DNA of 64,000 bases from Natronorubrum bangense (GCF_004799645.1 NZ_CP031305.1:558001-622000), one strand, 5' to 3'; shown: positions 17,880-29,470, numbered from the stretch's first letter. Translations and numbers: made by a program. The notes: generated by a model from the letters alone, not told the origin.

Positions 17880-19718
17880 TTAGTAGCTGCGGACTTTCGG
17901 CTCGTAGGTCTTGTCCTCGCCCTCGAGGATCACTGGGCGGTAGAAGATCGACGGCTCACCGTCGTCCCACGAGATGAGCGTGTGTTTGAGCCAGTTCTCG
18001 TCGTCGCGGATTTGGTTCTCCTGTCGCCAGTGGGCACCGCGGAACTCGTTGCGCACGAGCGCGCCGAGTGCGATCGTTTCGGCGACGTCGATCAGGTTGC
18101 GCGTTTCGATCGTCTGCTGAAGGTCCGTGTTGAACGTACGCGATGGGTCGTCGACGTAGACGTTCTGGTACTCCTCGCGGCACTCGCGGATGATCTTCAG
18201 CGCCTTCTTGATACCCTCTTCGGTACGGAAGACGTTGACGTAGTCCGTCATCGCCTTCTGGAGTTTCGCGCGGATTTCGGCGTGCTGGACGCCGTCGTCC
18301 TTCTCGATTAGGTAATCGATGTGTTCGCGGGTCTGCTCGACGGTGCGCTCTAAGAGCCCCTCCGTGTCGGCCGTGACACCACCGTCTGCAGCGACGCCGC
18401 CGGACTGATCGAGGCCAGATGCGCCAGGTGCGACCGGCAGATCGGCGTCGGTTTCGTCCTCGACATCGTCGCCGTAGCCGGTCTTGATCTGTGGCTCGCC
18501 GAGGTCTTTGCCGGCAGCGTGGTAGCCAGCGCGCTTGCCGAAGACGATCAGTTCTGGCAGTGCGTTGCCACCGAGTCGGTTGCCACCGTGAACGGAGACA
18601 CAGGCACACTCGCCGGCCGCATAGAGGCCGTCGATACAGGTCTGACCGTTCTCGTCGGTCTCGATGCCGCCCATCGCGTAGTGCTGGCCGGGCTTGACTG
18701 GCATCGGCTCGACGAGGCCGTCAACGCCTTCGAAGTCCTCTGCGAGGTGGAGGATGTTCTCGAGGCGGTCGAGAATCCGTTCCTCACCGAGATGGCGCAT
18801 GTCGAGGTGGACGTACTCGTCGTTGACGCCGCGTCCTTCCTGCACTTCGGTCAGCTCGGCACGCGCGACAACGTCTCGGGAGGCGAGTTCGCCGTCGTTG
18901 TTCGCGTAGCCGTACTCGAACATGAACCGCTCGCCGTCGTTGTTGTAGAGAATGCCACCTTCGCCACGGACACCCTCGGAGATCAGCACACCCGTCGACG
19001 GCAGCGAGGTCGGGTGAAACTGGATGAACTCCATGTCCTCGAGTGGGGCTCCTGCGCGGTAGGCCATCGCGTGGCCGTCACCGGTACAGGAGACGGCGTT
19101 GGTGGTGTGGTCGAAGGCCTGTCCGGGGCCACCGGTCGCGAGGACGACGCCCTGGTTCGCCTTGAACCCTTCAACTTTGCCCGACTGAACGTCGTAGGCG
19201 ACGACGCCGTGACACTCGCGGTCGTTGGGGTCGTCTTCGTCGGTCGTGACGAGGTCCATGACGTACCACTCGTCGTAGACTGGGATGCCACGTTTGACGA
19301 CCTGCTCGTACATCACGTGCAGCAGGTGGTGGCCGGTTTCGGCACCGGCGTAGGTCGTTCGGGGGTATGAGAGCCCACCGAACGGACGCTGGGAGACGCG
19401 GCCGTCTTCCTCGCGGGAAAACGGCATCCCCCAGTGTTCGAGTCTGATCGTGTCTTCGGGGGCGTCCTGTGCAAGCGTCTCGACTGCCGGGGCATCGCCC
19501 AGGTAGTCGGACCCTTTCATGGTGTCGTAGGCGTGGAGCTCCCAGTCGTCGCCCTCCTGGAGCGCCGCGTTGATTCCGCCCTCGGCTGCACCCGTGTGGC
19601 TGCGAACCGGGTGAAGTTTCGAGACCAGTGCGACGTCCGCACCTGCCTCGTCCGCTGCGACCGCAGCTCGAAGGCCAGCGCCGCCGGCGCCGACCACGAT
19701 AACGTCGTGTTCGTACAT
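17880..19718 (-). CDS. sdhA: Succinate dehydrogenase/fumarate reductase flavoprotein subunit
   Basis: Catalytic FAD subunit (612 aa) oxidising succinate to fumarate. The Rossmann motif VVGAGGAGLRAA is near residue 8, and RSHTGAAEGGINAAL near residue 40 contains the His that binds FAD covalently. Substrate and active-site segments include EFIQFHPT, GVRGEGG, and GGNRLGGNALPELIVFG. It is the last gene of the sdhCDBA cluster, and its start is one base beyond the sdhB stop codon. A second, more distant paralogue lies at 31781-33640. Confidence 0.95.
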   Translation of the reverse strand: MYEHDVIVVGAGGAGLRAAVAADEAGADVALVSKLHPVRSHTGAAEGGINAALQEGDDWELHAYDTMKGSDYLGDAPAVETLAQDAPEDTIRLEHWGMPFSREEDGRVSQRPFGGLSYPRTTYAGAETGHHLLHVMYEQVVKRGIPVYDEWYVMDLVTTDEDDPNDRECHGVVAYDVQSGKVEGFKANQGVVLATGGPGQAFDHTTNAVSCTGDGHAMAYRAGAPLEDMEFIQFHPTSLPSTGVLISEGVRGEGGILYNNDGERFMFEYGYANNDGELASRDVVARAELTEVQEGRGVNDEYVHLDMRHLGEERILDRLENILHLAEDFEGVDGLVEPMPVKPGQHYAMGGIETDENGQTCIDGLYAAGECACVSVHGGNRLGGNALPELIVFGKRAGYHAAGKDLGEPQIKTGYGDDVEDETDADLPVAPGASGLDQSGGVAADGGVTADTEGLLERTVEQTREHIDYLIEKDDGVQHAEIRAKLQKAMTDYVNVFRTEEGIKKALKIIRECREEYQNVYVDDPSRTFNTDLQQTIETRNLIDVAETIALGALVRNEFRGAHWRQENQIRDDENWLKHTLISWDDGEPSIFYRPVILEGEDKTYEPKVRSY

Positions 19719-19719
19719 G

Positions 19720-20598
19720 TTACCAGAACTTCAGGTTTTTCTTGACTGCTTCCCGCTTGAGCTCCTGAATGTGCTCGGTAAGCGGGATGTCTTTTGGACA
19801 CACCTCAGTACAGGAGAACTGGGTCTGGCACCGCCAGACACCTTGTTCCTGTTCAAGGATACGGAGTCGATGCTCTTTAATGTCGTCCTCTTCGCGGTCG
19901 TCCATCGCAAAGCGATAGGCCTTGTTGATCGCTGCCGGGCCGAGATAGTCGTTGTCGCCGGCGGCGATGTTACACGAGGACATACACGCACCACACCAGA
20001 TACAGCGCGTGGACATCTTGACCTTCTCGCGGTTTTCTCGAGTCTGGCGCTGTTCTTCGAGGTCGCTTGCGTCGGGCGTATCCTCGCTCTGGAAGTACGG
20101 CTCGACGGTGTGCATCTGGTCGTAGAAGTGGTCCATATCGACGACCAGGTCCTTGACGACCTCCTGATGTGGGAGTGGCTCGATGCGAACAGGATGTTCC
20201 AACTCAGAGATCTGGGTCTTACAACCCAGTCGCTGTTTCCCGTTGACGAAAAAGGCGTCCGAGCCACAGACGGCCTGCCGACAGGAGTGTCGGAACGTCA
20301 GCGAGGAGTCGTACGTGTCTCGCGCGTACATGACCGCGTCGAGGACGGTCATCCCTTTCTTGAAGGGGACGTGGAAGTCGTCGAAACGTGGTTCCTGTTT
20401 GTCCGCGACTTCGGGGTCGTAGCGGAACACCTTGATGAGGACCGTCTCCTCATCGGCATCAGGATCGGCGGTCGACTGCTCGTCGACCATGCTGCTTTCT
20501 TTCTCTTTGAGTCGCTCTTGCTGTGGCGACTCTGCGCCTTTCATTTCCGGGTCTTCCGGAGACTCCTGCGTTTCTGGTTTCTGTTGTTGAGTACTCAT
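19720..20598 (-). CDS. sdhB: Succinate dehydrogenase iron-sulfur subunit
   Basis: Electron-transfer subunit (292 aa) with three Fe-S clusters. The 2Fe-2S site is CRQAVCGSD...GC, where the third position is Asp rather than Cys, as also known in E. coli SdhB. The 4Fe-4S site is CIWCGACMSSC and the last cluster is WRCQTQFSCTEVCP. The N-terminus carries about 50 residues of Gln/Glu/Pro-rich acidic extension. The start is ATG 20598 (MSTQQQ); the longer in-frame extension would run through sdhD. The sdhD stop lies one base upstream. Confidence 0.95.
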   Translation of the reverse strand: MSTQQQKPETQESPEDPEMKGAESPQQERLKEKESSMVDEQSTADPDADEETVLIKVFRYDPEVADKQEPRFDDFHVPFKKGMTVLDAVMYARDTYDSSLTFRHSCRQAVCGSDAFFVNGKQRLGCKTQISELEHPVRIEPLPHQEVVKDLVVDMDHFYDQMHTVEPYFQSEDTPDASDLEEQRQTRENREKVKMSTRCIWCGACMSSCNIAAGDNDYLGPAAINKAYRFAMDDREEDDIKEHRLRILEQEQGVWRCQTQFSCTEVCPKDIPLTEHIQELKREAVKKNLKFW

Positions 20599-20599
20599 G

Positions 20600-20965
20600 T
20601 TAGGTCCACCCCGCCATAACGATTGCAACGTAGATTCCCTGGACGATGAGTGCGACGCTCGCGATGACGAGCACTGCAAGCACAACTTTCCGCTGTGCTC
20701 CCTCGAGTCCCTGGTTGACAAGGGCGTTGTAGACGCCGTTGACACCGTGGAACGTTCCTGCGATCAGGAACAACACCATCGTCAGGAAGTAGCCGACGTC
20801 CTGCATACGGGCCTGTGTGCCGGCAAACGTCACGTCTGCAGCGTGGTTGACGAAGTGCAAGAGGAAGAAGTGGAAGGCGAGCACGACGACTAAGAAAGCC
20901 GCCGTAATCCGCTGGAGCAGCCACGTCGTGCCGCCTGGTGCGAACGAAGAGTATCGTTCTGCCAT
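20600..20965 (-). CDS. sdhD: Succinate dehydrogenase membrane anchor subunit D
   Basis: Membrane anchor (121 aa) with three helices: LQRITAAFLVVVLAFHFFLLH, the FLTMVLFLIAGTFHGVNG segment, and LAVLVIASVALIVQGIYVAI. His in the helix-2 region (FHGVNG) fits the usual anchor-helix pattern for heme or quinone binding. It overlaps the sdhC stop by one base and is followed by sdhB after one base. Confidence 0.88.
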   Translation of the reverse strand: MAERYSSFAPGGTTWLLQRITAAFLVVVLAFHFFLLHFVNHAADVTFAGTQARMQDVGYFLTMVLFLIAGTFHGVNGVYNALVNQGLEGAQRKVVLAVLVIASVALIVQGIYVAIVMAGWT

Positions 20966-21360
20966 TAGATCGTCACCCCGTCCATGAAGGTTGGAACACT
21001 GGCAACGGTGATGATCGCCGTCAACACCAGTGACGCATAGAAGCTCTTGTCCTGTGCGTCGAGTCCGACGCCGAGGTCGACCATCAGCAGTCGGAGTCCG
21101 TTCAGGATGTGGAAGACTGCCACGGCAAGCAATCCAACCTCGAGCACTCGGATGATGAAGAGACTCTCGAGACCCTGAATGGTGTTCGTATACGCTTCGG
21201 GGCCGGTGACGGCGCTACTCAGCACAGCGATGTGGGTAAACAGGTAGCCGATCAGCATCCACCCGGTGAACTTGTGGAAGATCCACGCCCACATGCCGGC
21301 CGAGAACTCCTTCCAGCGACCGAAGTCCTCGATGAGACCGCGATTGTAAGACTGACTCAT
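20965..21360 (-). CDS. sdhC: Succinate dehydrogenase cytochrome b556 subunit C
   Basis: First gene of sdhCDBA (131 aa). Three membrane segments are visible, with the SdhC signature [19 protein letters not shown]; the two His there are candidate heme b ligands. The second conserved feature is [13 protein letters not shown]. It anchors the SdhAB dimer and passes electrons to quinone. A promoter-like AT-rich element lies 29-48 nt upstream. Confidence 0.9.
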   Translation of the reverse strand: MSQSYNRGLIEDFGRWKEFSAGMWAWIFHKFTGWMLIGYLFTHIAVLSSAVTGPEAYTNTIQGLESLFIIRVLEVGLLAVAVFHILNGLRLLMVDLGVGLDAQDKSFYASLVLTAIITVASVPTFMDGVTI

Positions 21361-21388
21361 ACGCTCGTGTGGTCCGTTAGACCGCGGA

Positions 21389-21408
21389 GGTATAGAAGTT
21401 ACTTTTAT
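21389..21408 (-). promoter_or_regulatory. Promoter of the sdhCDBA operon
   Basis: On the minus strand this reads ATAAAAGTAACTTCTATACC. Either the TATACC part (29-38 nt before the ATG) or the ATAAAAG part could be the TATA element. Confidence 0.45.
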
Positions 21409-21590
21409 CGCTCCTGTTATGCCCCCTCTTGGAAATAGTGAGTCGAGATCGAATTAATATCGATCTCTCCGACGTCGGTCGGGTGTCCATAGATCCCTCC
21501 TCCGATCATGCGCAGGCGACGCCGTGGTTACAGCCTGCGAGCTGGCCCCTCAACGGAGCGAGGGCCCGTCTACAGAGGCAGTGGTCGCTC

Positions 21591-22700
21591 TCATTCGAGG
21601 TCAGGGGCAGCCTGGCCACTGCTCTGAAGCCCTGACTGTGAGTGTTCTGCCATCCGTTCGCGTTCCAGTGCAGTTAGCGTGTCCGGTGAGAGCCCGACGA
21701 GATGACACAACGGGTTTCCTGGGTAGACGACCGGGTTCTCGAGGACACCGACGATAAGCCCGGTAAACGGGGCTTCGACAGTGACGATGTCTTCTTCCTC
21801 TTTGAACGGATTGGTGATCGCACAGATCACTTCACCTTCCTGGACGAGTTCGCTCCGGCCGCGTTTCATATCGACAATACCTCCCGCGTCCGCGCGGATC
21901 CACGTCTTTTCGTTGTCGTCGTCGATGATGGTCCGCCAGCCGGGCCAGTGAACGGATGACTCCGGATGGAGCCCGAACTCGGCGAGAACGCTTGCAACGC
22001 CAGTCAGCGCGCGGTCGATCAGCTTTCGCTGAAACCGGTGTGCCTCCCCCATCTCGACAGTGATCGTCGGAATATCTGCCGCTGTCGCCTCCCGCCGAAG
22101 CGTACCCGATGGGCCCTCGCCGGCGATGATGACGTTGGAACTGAATGCTTTCGCGACTCGAGCCGTCTTCAGGTTCTCCATGTTCGCCCGAACGTGGAGC
22201 ATGTTCGTTCGCCCGCGCGTGGACGTATGGAAATCGACCCCGAGGTCACAGGGTTCGATGAAATTCGTGAAGATCTGATAGGCCATCCGTCGGGCGCTCG
22301 TCGAGCCCTCACGGCCGGGGAACGAGCGATTGAGGTCCCGATCGTAGATCGGTAGATAGCGCTCCTGTGCAAGAAAGCCATGGACGTTCATCACGGGCAG
22401 ACAGATTAGTGTCCCATGGAGATTCGAGTGATCCCAGTCGTGGGCGACCTCACGGACGACCTCGATGCCGTTGAGTTCGTCACCGTGGGCTGCCGCCGAG
22501 AGGAAGACAGTCGGTCCGGGGTGTTCACCGTTGATGACCGTTACGGGGATCCGAACTGGATCTCCGAGATACGTTTCGCTGATACCGTACCGAATGTTTG
22601 CTGACTCGCCGGGATCGACACGACCACCGTTGTACGTGAACGGCTCCGCCGTGCGGTCAGATGGACCGCCGTCGGGCGGCTCATCGAAATCGTCGCTCAT
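21591..22700 (-). CDS. Succinylglutamate desuccinylase/aspartoacylase family zinc hydrolase
   Basis: M14-like zinc amidohydrolase (369 aa) removing an acyl group from an N-acyl amino acid. Zinc-binding HGDE is in AAAHGDELNGIE, a later ligand His in VDFHTSTRGRTN, and the catalytic Glu probably in TVEMGEAH. The C-terminal domain (EGEVICAITNPF... LVGLSP) resembles the biotinyl/lipoyl-like beta domain found in this subgroup. ATG 22700 (MSDDFDEP) is preferred to the codon at 22724. Relatives of this subgroup often lie near RimK-like ligases, and one lies 3 kb away at 25748, so a role in removing or processing amino-acid conjugates is possible (inference). Confidence 0.82.
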   Translation of the reverse strand: MSDDFDEPPDGGPSDRTAEPFTYNGGRVDPGESANIRYGISETYLGDPVRIPVTVINGEHPGPTVFLSAAAHGDELNGIEVVREVAHDWDHSNLHGTLICLPVMNVHGFLAQERYLPIYDRDLNRSFPGREGSTSARRMAYQIFTNFIEPCDLGVDFHTSTRGRTNMLHVRANMENLKTARVAKAFSSNVIIAGEGPSGTLRREATAADIPTITVEMGEAHRFQRKLIDRALTGVASVLAEFGLHPESSVHWPGWRTIIDDDNEKTWIRADAGGIVDMKRGRSELVQEGEVICAITNPFKEEEDIVTVEAPFTGLIVGVLENPVVYPGNPLCHLVGLSPDTLTALERERMAEHSQSGLQSSGQAAPDLE

Positions 22701-22863
22701 AGCAGTGTCTCCGGCGGCAACCATGTGAATCTTCTCCTGTTGGGTCGTCAGGGAGCCGCCAGCGTTAATTCCACGAAAACGAGTGTCGTTTTATCGAACA
22801 GCGACCGGGGAAAAACTCACCCCGTGGGCATATGTTTTGTATGATGATGTGTTATGACCATGC

Positions 22864-23613
22864 ATGGAGATTCGTGAAGCAACTGCTGCCGACATCGATG
22901 CGATCCGCTCGATCGCCCACCGTTCGCTCAGTTCGACGTACACTGACTTCCTCGAGGAAGCAACGATCGAAAACGCCGTCGAACAGTGGTACGGCGATTC
23001 GTTTGCCGACGAACTCGACGACGACCACACGCTCGTTCTCGCTCTCGAGCGCGACGGTGACACCGTCGGCTTCTCCCAGAGCGATCTGGTCGGCCAGCGA
23101 TACGACACCGGTCGCATCCTGTGGCTACATATCGACCCCGACCACCGCGGCGGTGGCACGGGCGTCCGCCTGCTCGTTCGGACGCGAGAGAAACTGCTCG
23201 ACGAAGGGGCTGACAAGATTCAAGGGCTCGTCCTCGAGGACAACGAGGGTGGCAACGAGTTCTACCAGGACCACGGCTTCGAGCAGGCCGGCCAGCGCGA
23301 GGTCGAGATCGGCAAGAAGACCTTTACCGAGAACGTGTACGCCGAAAGCGAGATGGACAAGGACGGCTGGGGTGCCGTCGACGAACTCGACGTCGATGGC
23401 GAGACGATCTACGTGAGCTACGGTGAGGCGTCCCGTGGGGCAAAGGCACCGTTTTACAGCGCCTACAAGAACGAGGACCGATCGGAACGATACGCGCTGC
23501 TCTGTGGCAACTGCAACTCGATCGATAATGCGATGGACGCGATGGGACGTGTCGAGTGTAACGCCTGTGGAAATCGGCGGAAAGCGACGCGATGGGACTC
23601 GTCGTACCTCTGA
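22864..23613 (+). CDS. GNAT acetyltransferase fused to a C-terminal zinc finger
   Basis: A 249-aa protein. Residues 1-160 are a GNAT N-acetyltransferase, with the acetyl-CoA loop HIDPDHRGGGTGVRLL and a final FYQDHGFE segment. After an acidic linker, residues of about 190-249 form a small domain with CGNC...CNACG, a four-Cys zinc ribbon, flanked by YSAYKNEDRSERYALL. The C-terminal domain is known as a haloarchaeal stand-alone or fused family of unknown role. The substrate is unknown. The TGA stop is the first three bases of a palindromic repeat element. Confidence 0.82.
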   Translation: MEIREATAADIDAIRSIAHRSLSSTYTDFLEEATIENAVEQWYGDSFADELDDDHTLVLALERDGDTVGFSQSDLVGQRYDTGRILWLHIDPDHRGGGTGVRLLVRTREKLLDEGADKIQGLVLEDNEGGNEFYQDHGFEQAGQREVEIGKKTFTENVYAESEMDKDGWGAVDELDVDGETIYVSYGEASRGAKAPFYSAYKNEDRSERYALLCGNCNSIDNAMDAMGRVECNACGNRRKATRWDSSYL

Positions 23614-23696
23614 TACGGACTGCTGTAACGAGTGACCGCCAATCACCAGAGACGGGATCGGTGAGCGGCAGTAATTGATTACAGCAGCCCATATGA
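23611..23696. repeat. Near-palindromic intergenic element, copy 1
   Basis: An 86-bp element running from TGATACGGACTGCTGTAACG to ATTACAGCAGCCCATATGA. The two halves are approximately reverse complementary, so RNA from it would form one long imperfect hairpin. A closely related 85-bp copy is at 38932-39016 and a degenerate one at 31695-31775. The first three bases are the stop codon of the GNAT gene. Confidence 0.8.
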
Positions 23697-24065
23697 GTGC
23701 TCCCCCGTGTCGGCGCTCGAATGAAGTCGATACCTACCATCTTATACTGTGACCACTGCAGGCGTGGACTACCCCATCTCGATGTGACCGCTGTCGCAGC
23801 TTTGGCAGGCAAGCCGCGATTCGATCCAGCGGGTGAACATCTCGGGAGAGCGCGCTCTCGGATGGCCGACCGACCGTTACCACACCAGTAGCGACACGCC
23901 ACGGCGATCCATCGCGACGTTTTGGCCGGGCGTATCGGACCCGGTATCGAAAGCATACAGCTGTTGTCACCGCATTACAATTGGTGGCTCAGTCTTCGGG
24001 GCAAGTATCTCGATCGCGCGCGATTCGGGCGGATTGGGCCTCCCATCAACTGAGATATATTTCGA
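23697..24065. other. Intergenic region upstream of the flippase gene
   Basis: About 370 bp with no supported gene on either strand. The end (24050-24062) is AT-rich (GATATATTTC) but lies too close to ATG 24066 to be a standard TATA box, so either the transcript starts further upstream or the real start codon is internal. Confidence 0.5.
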
Positions 24066-25535
24066 ATGAGTAGACAGGATCACATCGTCCACGGCTTCAA
24101 GGCAACGCTCGTCGCTCGAGCGATTTATATGGTCTCGAGCGCGCTGTTGATGTTTCTGCTGGCGCGGTATCTCCTCGATCCGGACGGGTATGGAACGCTA
24201 TACTGGGTGATCGGTGTGCTCGCGATCGTCCAGCTGGTTGCGGATCTCGGATTCGGCAAGTCCGCAGCCCGCTACTTTTCGGAGTACAGCGAGAAGGCGC
24301 CAGGACAGATCCCGCATCTGATCCGGACAACGATTACGGTCAAGATCGTGGCCATCACGCTCGTCGTCTATATGCTCTTGTTGTTTCACGAGCAGATCGC
24401 AATCGGCTTGGGCGATCCGACAGCTGCCCCGTTTCTCGTGGCTGGCGTGCTCTACGTCACTGTCTTCTCGTTTAGCACCTTCACACAGATCGCGTTTCAG
24501 GGGTTCAACCAGCTCGTCTACAGTGCCGTCGTTCAGGCAATCAGCGGCGTTGGTCGTCTCGTCTTCGCCGTCGGATTCGTCCTTCTGGGTCTGGGTGCAC
24601 TGGGTGCCTTTTTCGGCTACATCGTCGGCTACATCATCTCGGCTATGGTCGGGTTAACGGTGCTGTACTACAAGTTCTACACGCAGTACGAGCCGGCGAG
24701 CACGTACGAGGACGGACTCTCACGACGGCTGCTCGAGTACAGCGTGCCGCTGACGGCGACACGCAGCGCAAACGTCGTCGACAAACAGATCGACACCGTC
24801 CTCGTCGGTGTCTTTCTGACGCCGACTGCCGTCGCGTTCTACACGCTGGGAAAACAGATCTCAGATTTCGTCCTTGCGCCCGCTGAATCGCTTGGCTTTA
24901 CCATCTCGCCGAACTTCGGTGAGCAGAAAGCAACGGGCCAACTCGACCGAGCACGCCAGATCTACGAGACGTCGCTGACACACACGATGTTGCTGTATAT
25001 TCCAGCAACCGCCGGGCTCGTCATCATCGCGGAACCGCTCGTGACGATGGTGTTCGGAAACGACTACGCAGGTGCGGTGCCTGTCTTGCAGATCCTCGCC
25101 GCCTTCATCGTCCTGCAGGCGATTACGAACTTGACCAGTGACAGCTTAGATTATCTCGGCCGTGCTCGCGCGCGCGCCATCGCGAAAGGCGGAACGGCCG
25201 CAGCGAACTTCGGACTGAATCTCATTCTTATCCCAACGATTGGCGTCATCGGCGCGGCGATCGCGACAGTCGCGACACATTCGGTGTACGTGGCAGTGAA
25301 CCTCTACATCGTCCACTCGGAGCTTTCCCTGCGGCTTCGTCGTCTCGGCCGATCGATGGGTGTGATCTGTGGAATCACTGGCGTGATGGCGCTTGCCGTG
25401 TTGCTCGTGACGCCGCTGGTCTCGAGTCCCCTGATGTTGATCGGCGCGATCGCAGTTGGAACGTTGACGTGGGGCGTTCTCGCCGTCGTAAGCGGGCTGG
25501 TCGATCCACAAGACGTTCGATCGGCGATGACCTAA
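24066..25535 (+). CDS. Oligosaccharide flippase / polysaccharide biosynthesis membrane protein
   Basis: MOP-superfamily flippase of the Wzx/RfbX type (489 aa, about 12-14 membrane helices). The opening ARAIYMVSSALLMFLLARYL and repeated GY-rich membrane segments fit the family, as does LDYLGRARARAIAKG in the loop after helix 10. It is expected to move lipid-linked glycans across the membrane for S-layer or pilin glycosylation. No glycosyltransferases are adjacent, so its pathway cannot be read from context. Confidence 0.87.
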   Translation: MSRQDHIVHGFKATLVARAIYMVSSALLMFLLARYLLDPDGYGTLYWVIGVLAIVQLVADLGFGKSAARYFSEYSEKAPGQIPHLIRTTITVKIVAITLVVYMLLLFHEQIAIGLGDPTAAPFLVAGVLYVTVFSFSTFTQIAFQGFNQLVYSAVVQAISGVGRLVFAVGFVLLGLGALGAFFGYIVGYIISAMVGLTVLYYKFYTQYEPASTYEDGLSRRLLEYSVPLTATRSANVVDKQIDTVLVGVFLTPTAVAFYTLGKQISDFVLAPAESLGFTISPNFGEQKATGQLDRARQIYETSLTHTMLLYIPATAGLVIIAEPLVTMVFGNDYAGAVPVLQILAAFIVLQAITNLTSDSLDYLGRARARAIAKGGTAAANFGLNLILIPTIGVIGAAIATVATHSVYVAVNLYIVHSELSLRLRRLGRSMGVICGITGVMALAVLLVTPLVSSPLMLIGAIAVGTLTWGVLAVVSGLVDPQDVRSAMT

Positions 25536-25710
25536 CGTGGCCCGTCGACCAACGATCGAAGACACTGATGACATCGTCGCGGTCGATCGGCAAATGCACC
25601 ACAATGCCTGCCAACTGGAGAGCTACCAACCCTCATGCAGTAGCCGCCAATCGCGCTGCCGTCATGCGATCGAGAGGGATTACATCTCAGACACCTGTCG
25701 ATTTCGATGA

Positions 25711-25722
25711 CAGTATACTTTT
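25711..25722 (+). promoter_or_regulatory. TATA box of the rimK-like gene
   Basis: An element of the TATACTTTTT type lies 26-37 nt before ATG 25748. Confidence 0.5.
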
Positions 25723-25747
25723 TGCCTACGTTGCCCTGTAACCCGGT

Positions 25748-27091
25748 ATGGCTGTTGCAGATCCTGTCACTGTCGGGGTATTGAGTCTTCATACGAGCAA
25801 AGAGACAAAGGCGATTTTGAACGCGGTCGAAGCACTGGGTCATGATACCGAATGGCTTCGAAGCGAGAACACCGCCGTCAGCGTCGCTGACGGGGAGGTC
25901 GTCCTCGAGCCGGATGTCGACGTCATCGCCAACAGAATGCTGTTGTCGAACACCGAACAGCCCGCCGAGGAACTCGGGCTTGCGAACACGTTCGCACAGC
26001 TGATGCCGATGCTCAACGAGCCGGCGACAGTGCTGACGGCGATGCACAAACTCTCGACGGCGACGACGCTCGCCGCAAACGACGTCCAGACCCCCGACGT
26101 CACACTTGCACTCAACAGCGAACAGCTCAACGCCGCGCGCGGTAGGTACGGTGAGGAGGCCGTCTACAAGACGGCGATTGGCACCCACGGCGGCGGCACG
26201 TGGAAAGTCGGACGCGATGAACCGATCAACGCGAAAGTCGGCAACCGGTACGCGTTCCTTCAGGAACTGATCGATCGTGACGGCGCCAAACACCGCGACG
26301 TTCGCGTCTACGTCGTCGGTGGCGAGATCATCAGTGCAATGTACCGCTATGCACCTGACAACGACTGGCGAACCAACGTTGCCCTTGGCGGCTCCGTCGA
26401 GGACGCAACCAACGACCTCCCCGAGGTCGCCCGTGAGATGGCCCGTCAAGCGTCTACGGCCATCGGGCTCGACTACGCTGGCGTCGACCTCGTTGAAGGT
26501 GACGACGGCTGGTTCGTCCTCGAGGTCAACCCAACGGCAGGGTTCAAAGGCCTCTACGAGGCAACCAACATCAGCCCGGCCCCATACATCGCGAAACTCG
26601 CCATCGAAAACGCTGGCGGCGAGGTCGACAACGAGCGTGTCAAAGAACTCTCGAAAGTGCTCGACGACTCAAAGCCGACCGCCCAGCCGTCACAGGCGAT
26701 GCAGCCGGACGTCGAGACAGCCGTGATCGGCTACACTGAGGAGATCGTTCTCTCGGGAACCAGCGGCTCGAAATCCGTGATGGCGAAATCCGACACCGGT
26801 GCGACCCGGACGAGCATCGACACCGGGCTCGCAGCCGACATCGGCGCCGGCCCGATCAAGTCCATCACCCGGGTTCGATCCGGCAGCAGCAAGACCGCAA
26901 AGAGTCGGCCCGTCGTCGACGTCGTCATCGGTGTCGGCGGGAACCAGCATACGGTCACCGCAAGCGTCGAAGACCGCAGCCACATGGACTACCCTGTCAT
27001 TCTCGGCCGCGACATCCTCGAGAACTACCAGGTCGACGTCAGTCGGCGGACTGACGGCGACGCCCGCGACACGCCCGAAGAAGAGGAGTAA
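25748..27091 (+). CDS. RimK-type ATP-grasp ligase fused to a RimB-like ATP-dependent zinc protease domain
   Basis: A 447-aa two-domain protein. Residues 1-300 are a RimK-family ATP-grasp ligase (glutamate-type amide/peptide ligase): GTHGGGTWKVG near the nucleotide site, YAGVDLVEGDDGWFVLEVN for metal/ATP binding, and the ending PTAGFKGLYEAT. Residues of about 325-447 form a retropepsin-like domain with KSDTGATRTSID (the DTGA aspartic motif) and DYPVILGRDILENYQVDV, as in RimB (DUF785). In bacteria rimK and rimB are separate neighbouring genes; here they are one polypeptide, suggesting coupled ligation and cleavage of an amino-acid tail. Target unknown. Confidence 0.85.
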   Translation: MAVADPVTVGVLSLHTSKETKAILNAVEALGHDTEWLRSENTAVSVADGEVVLEPDVDVIANRMLLSNTEQPAEELGLANTFAQLMPMLNEPATVLTAMHKLSTATTLAANDVQTPDVTLALNSEQLNAARGRYGEEAVYKTAIGTHGGGTWKVGRDEPINAKVGNRYAFLQELIDRDGAKHRDVRVYVVGGEIISAMYRYAPDNDWRTNVALGGSVEDATNDLPEVAREMARQASTAIGLDYAGVDLVEGDDGWFVLEVNPTAGFKGLYEATNISPAPYIAKLAIENAGGEVDNERVKELSKVLDDSKPTAQPSQAMQPDVETAVIGYTEEIVLSGTSGSKSVMAKSDTGATRTSIDTGLAADIGAGPIKSITRVRSGSSKTAKSRPVVDVVIGVGGNQHTVTASVEDRSHMDYPVILGRDILENYQVDVSRRTDGDARDTPEEEE

Positions 27092-27092
27092 C

Positions 27093-27126
27093 ACGCCGTC
27101 ACGAGTGGCGTTTTTATCGGTTTTTG
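27093..27126 (+). terminator. Hairpin plus T-run terminator after the rimK-like gene
   Basis: ACGCC and GGCGT arms around a GTCACGAGT-type loop are followed by TTTTT, and a second TTTTT follows nine bases later. It starts 2 nt after the TAA. Confidence 0.6.
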
Positions 27127-27259
27127 TGTCCGCTCTCGAGTCGTGCGTTCTTGCTCTCAGTTCAATTCGTTCGCGCCAGAAGGTGTGAATGATCGGTACT
27201 GATCGACAGCGCGTGGATCAATCACCGAGAAAATTTTTTCGATCGAATAAATCGCTTGA

Positions 27260-29468
<2,209 letters not shown>

Positions 29469-29470
<2 letters not shown>

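Noticed and set aside
19720..20598. Missing Cys in the SdhB 2Fe-2S site as a defect
   Set aside because: An Asp at that position is known in functional SdhB proteins such as that of E. coli, so it is not a sign of decay.
20598..20745. Longer SdhB N-terminus
   Set aside because: It would overlap the whole C-terminal part of sdhD in another frame; ATG 20598 sits one base after the sdhD stop.
23753..23819. Small minus-strand peptide ending ACQSCDSGHIEMG
   Set aside because: A CxxC pair is visible but the frame is only about 20 codons after a possible ATG, has no promoter, and matches nothing I recognise.
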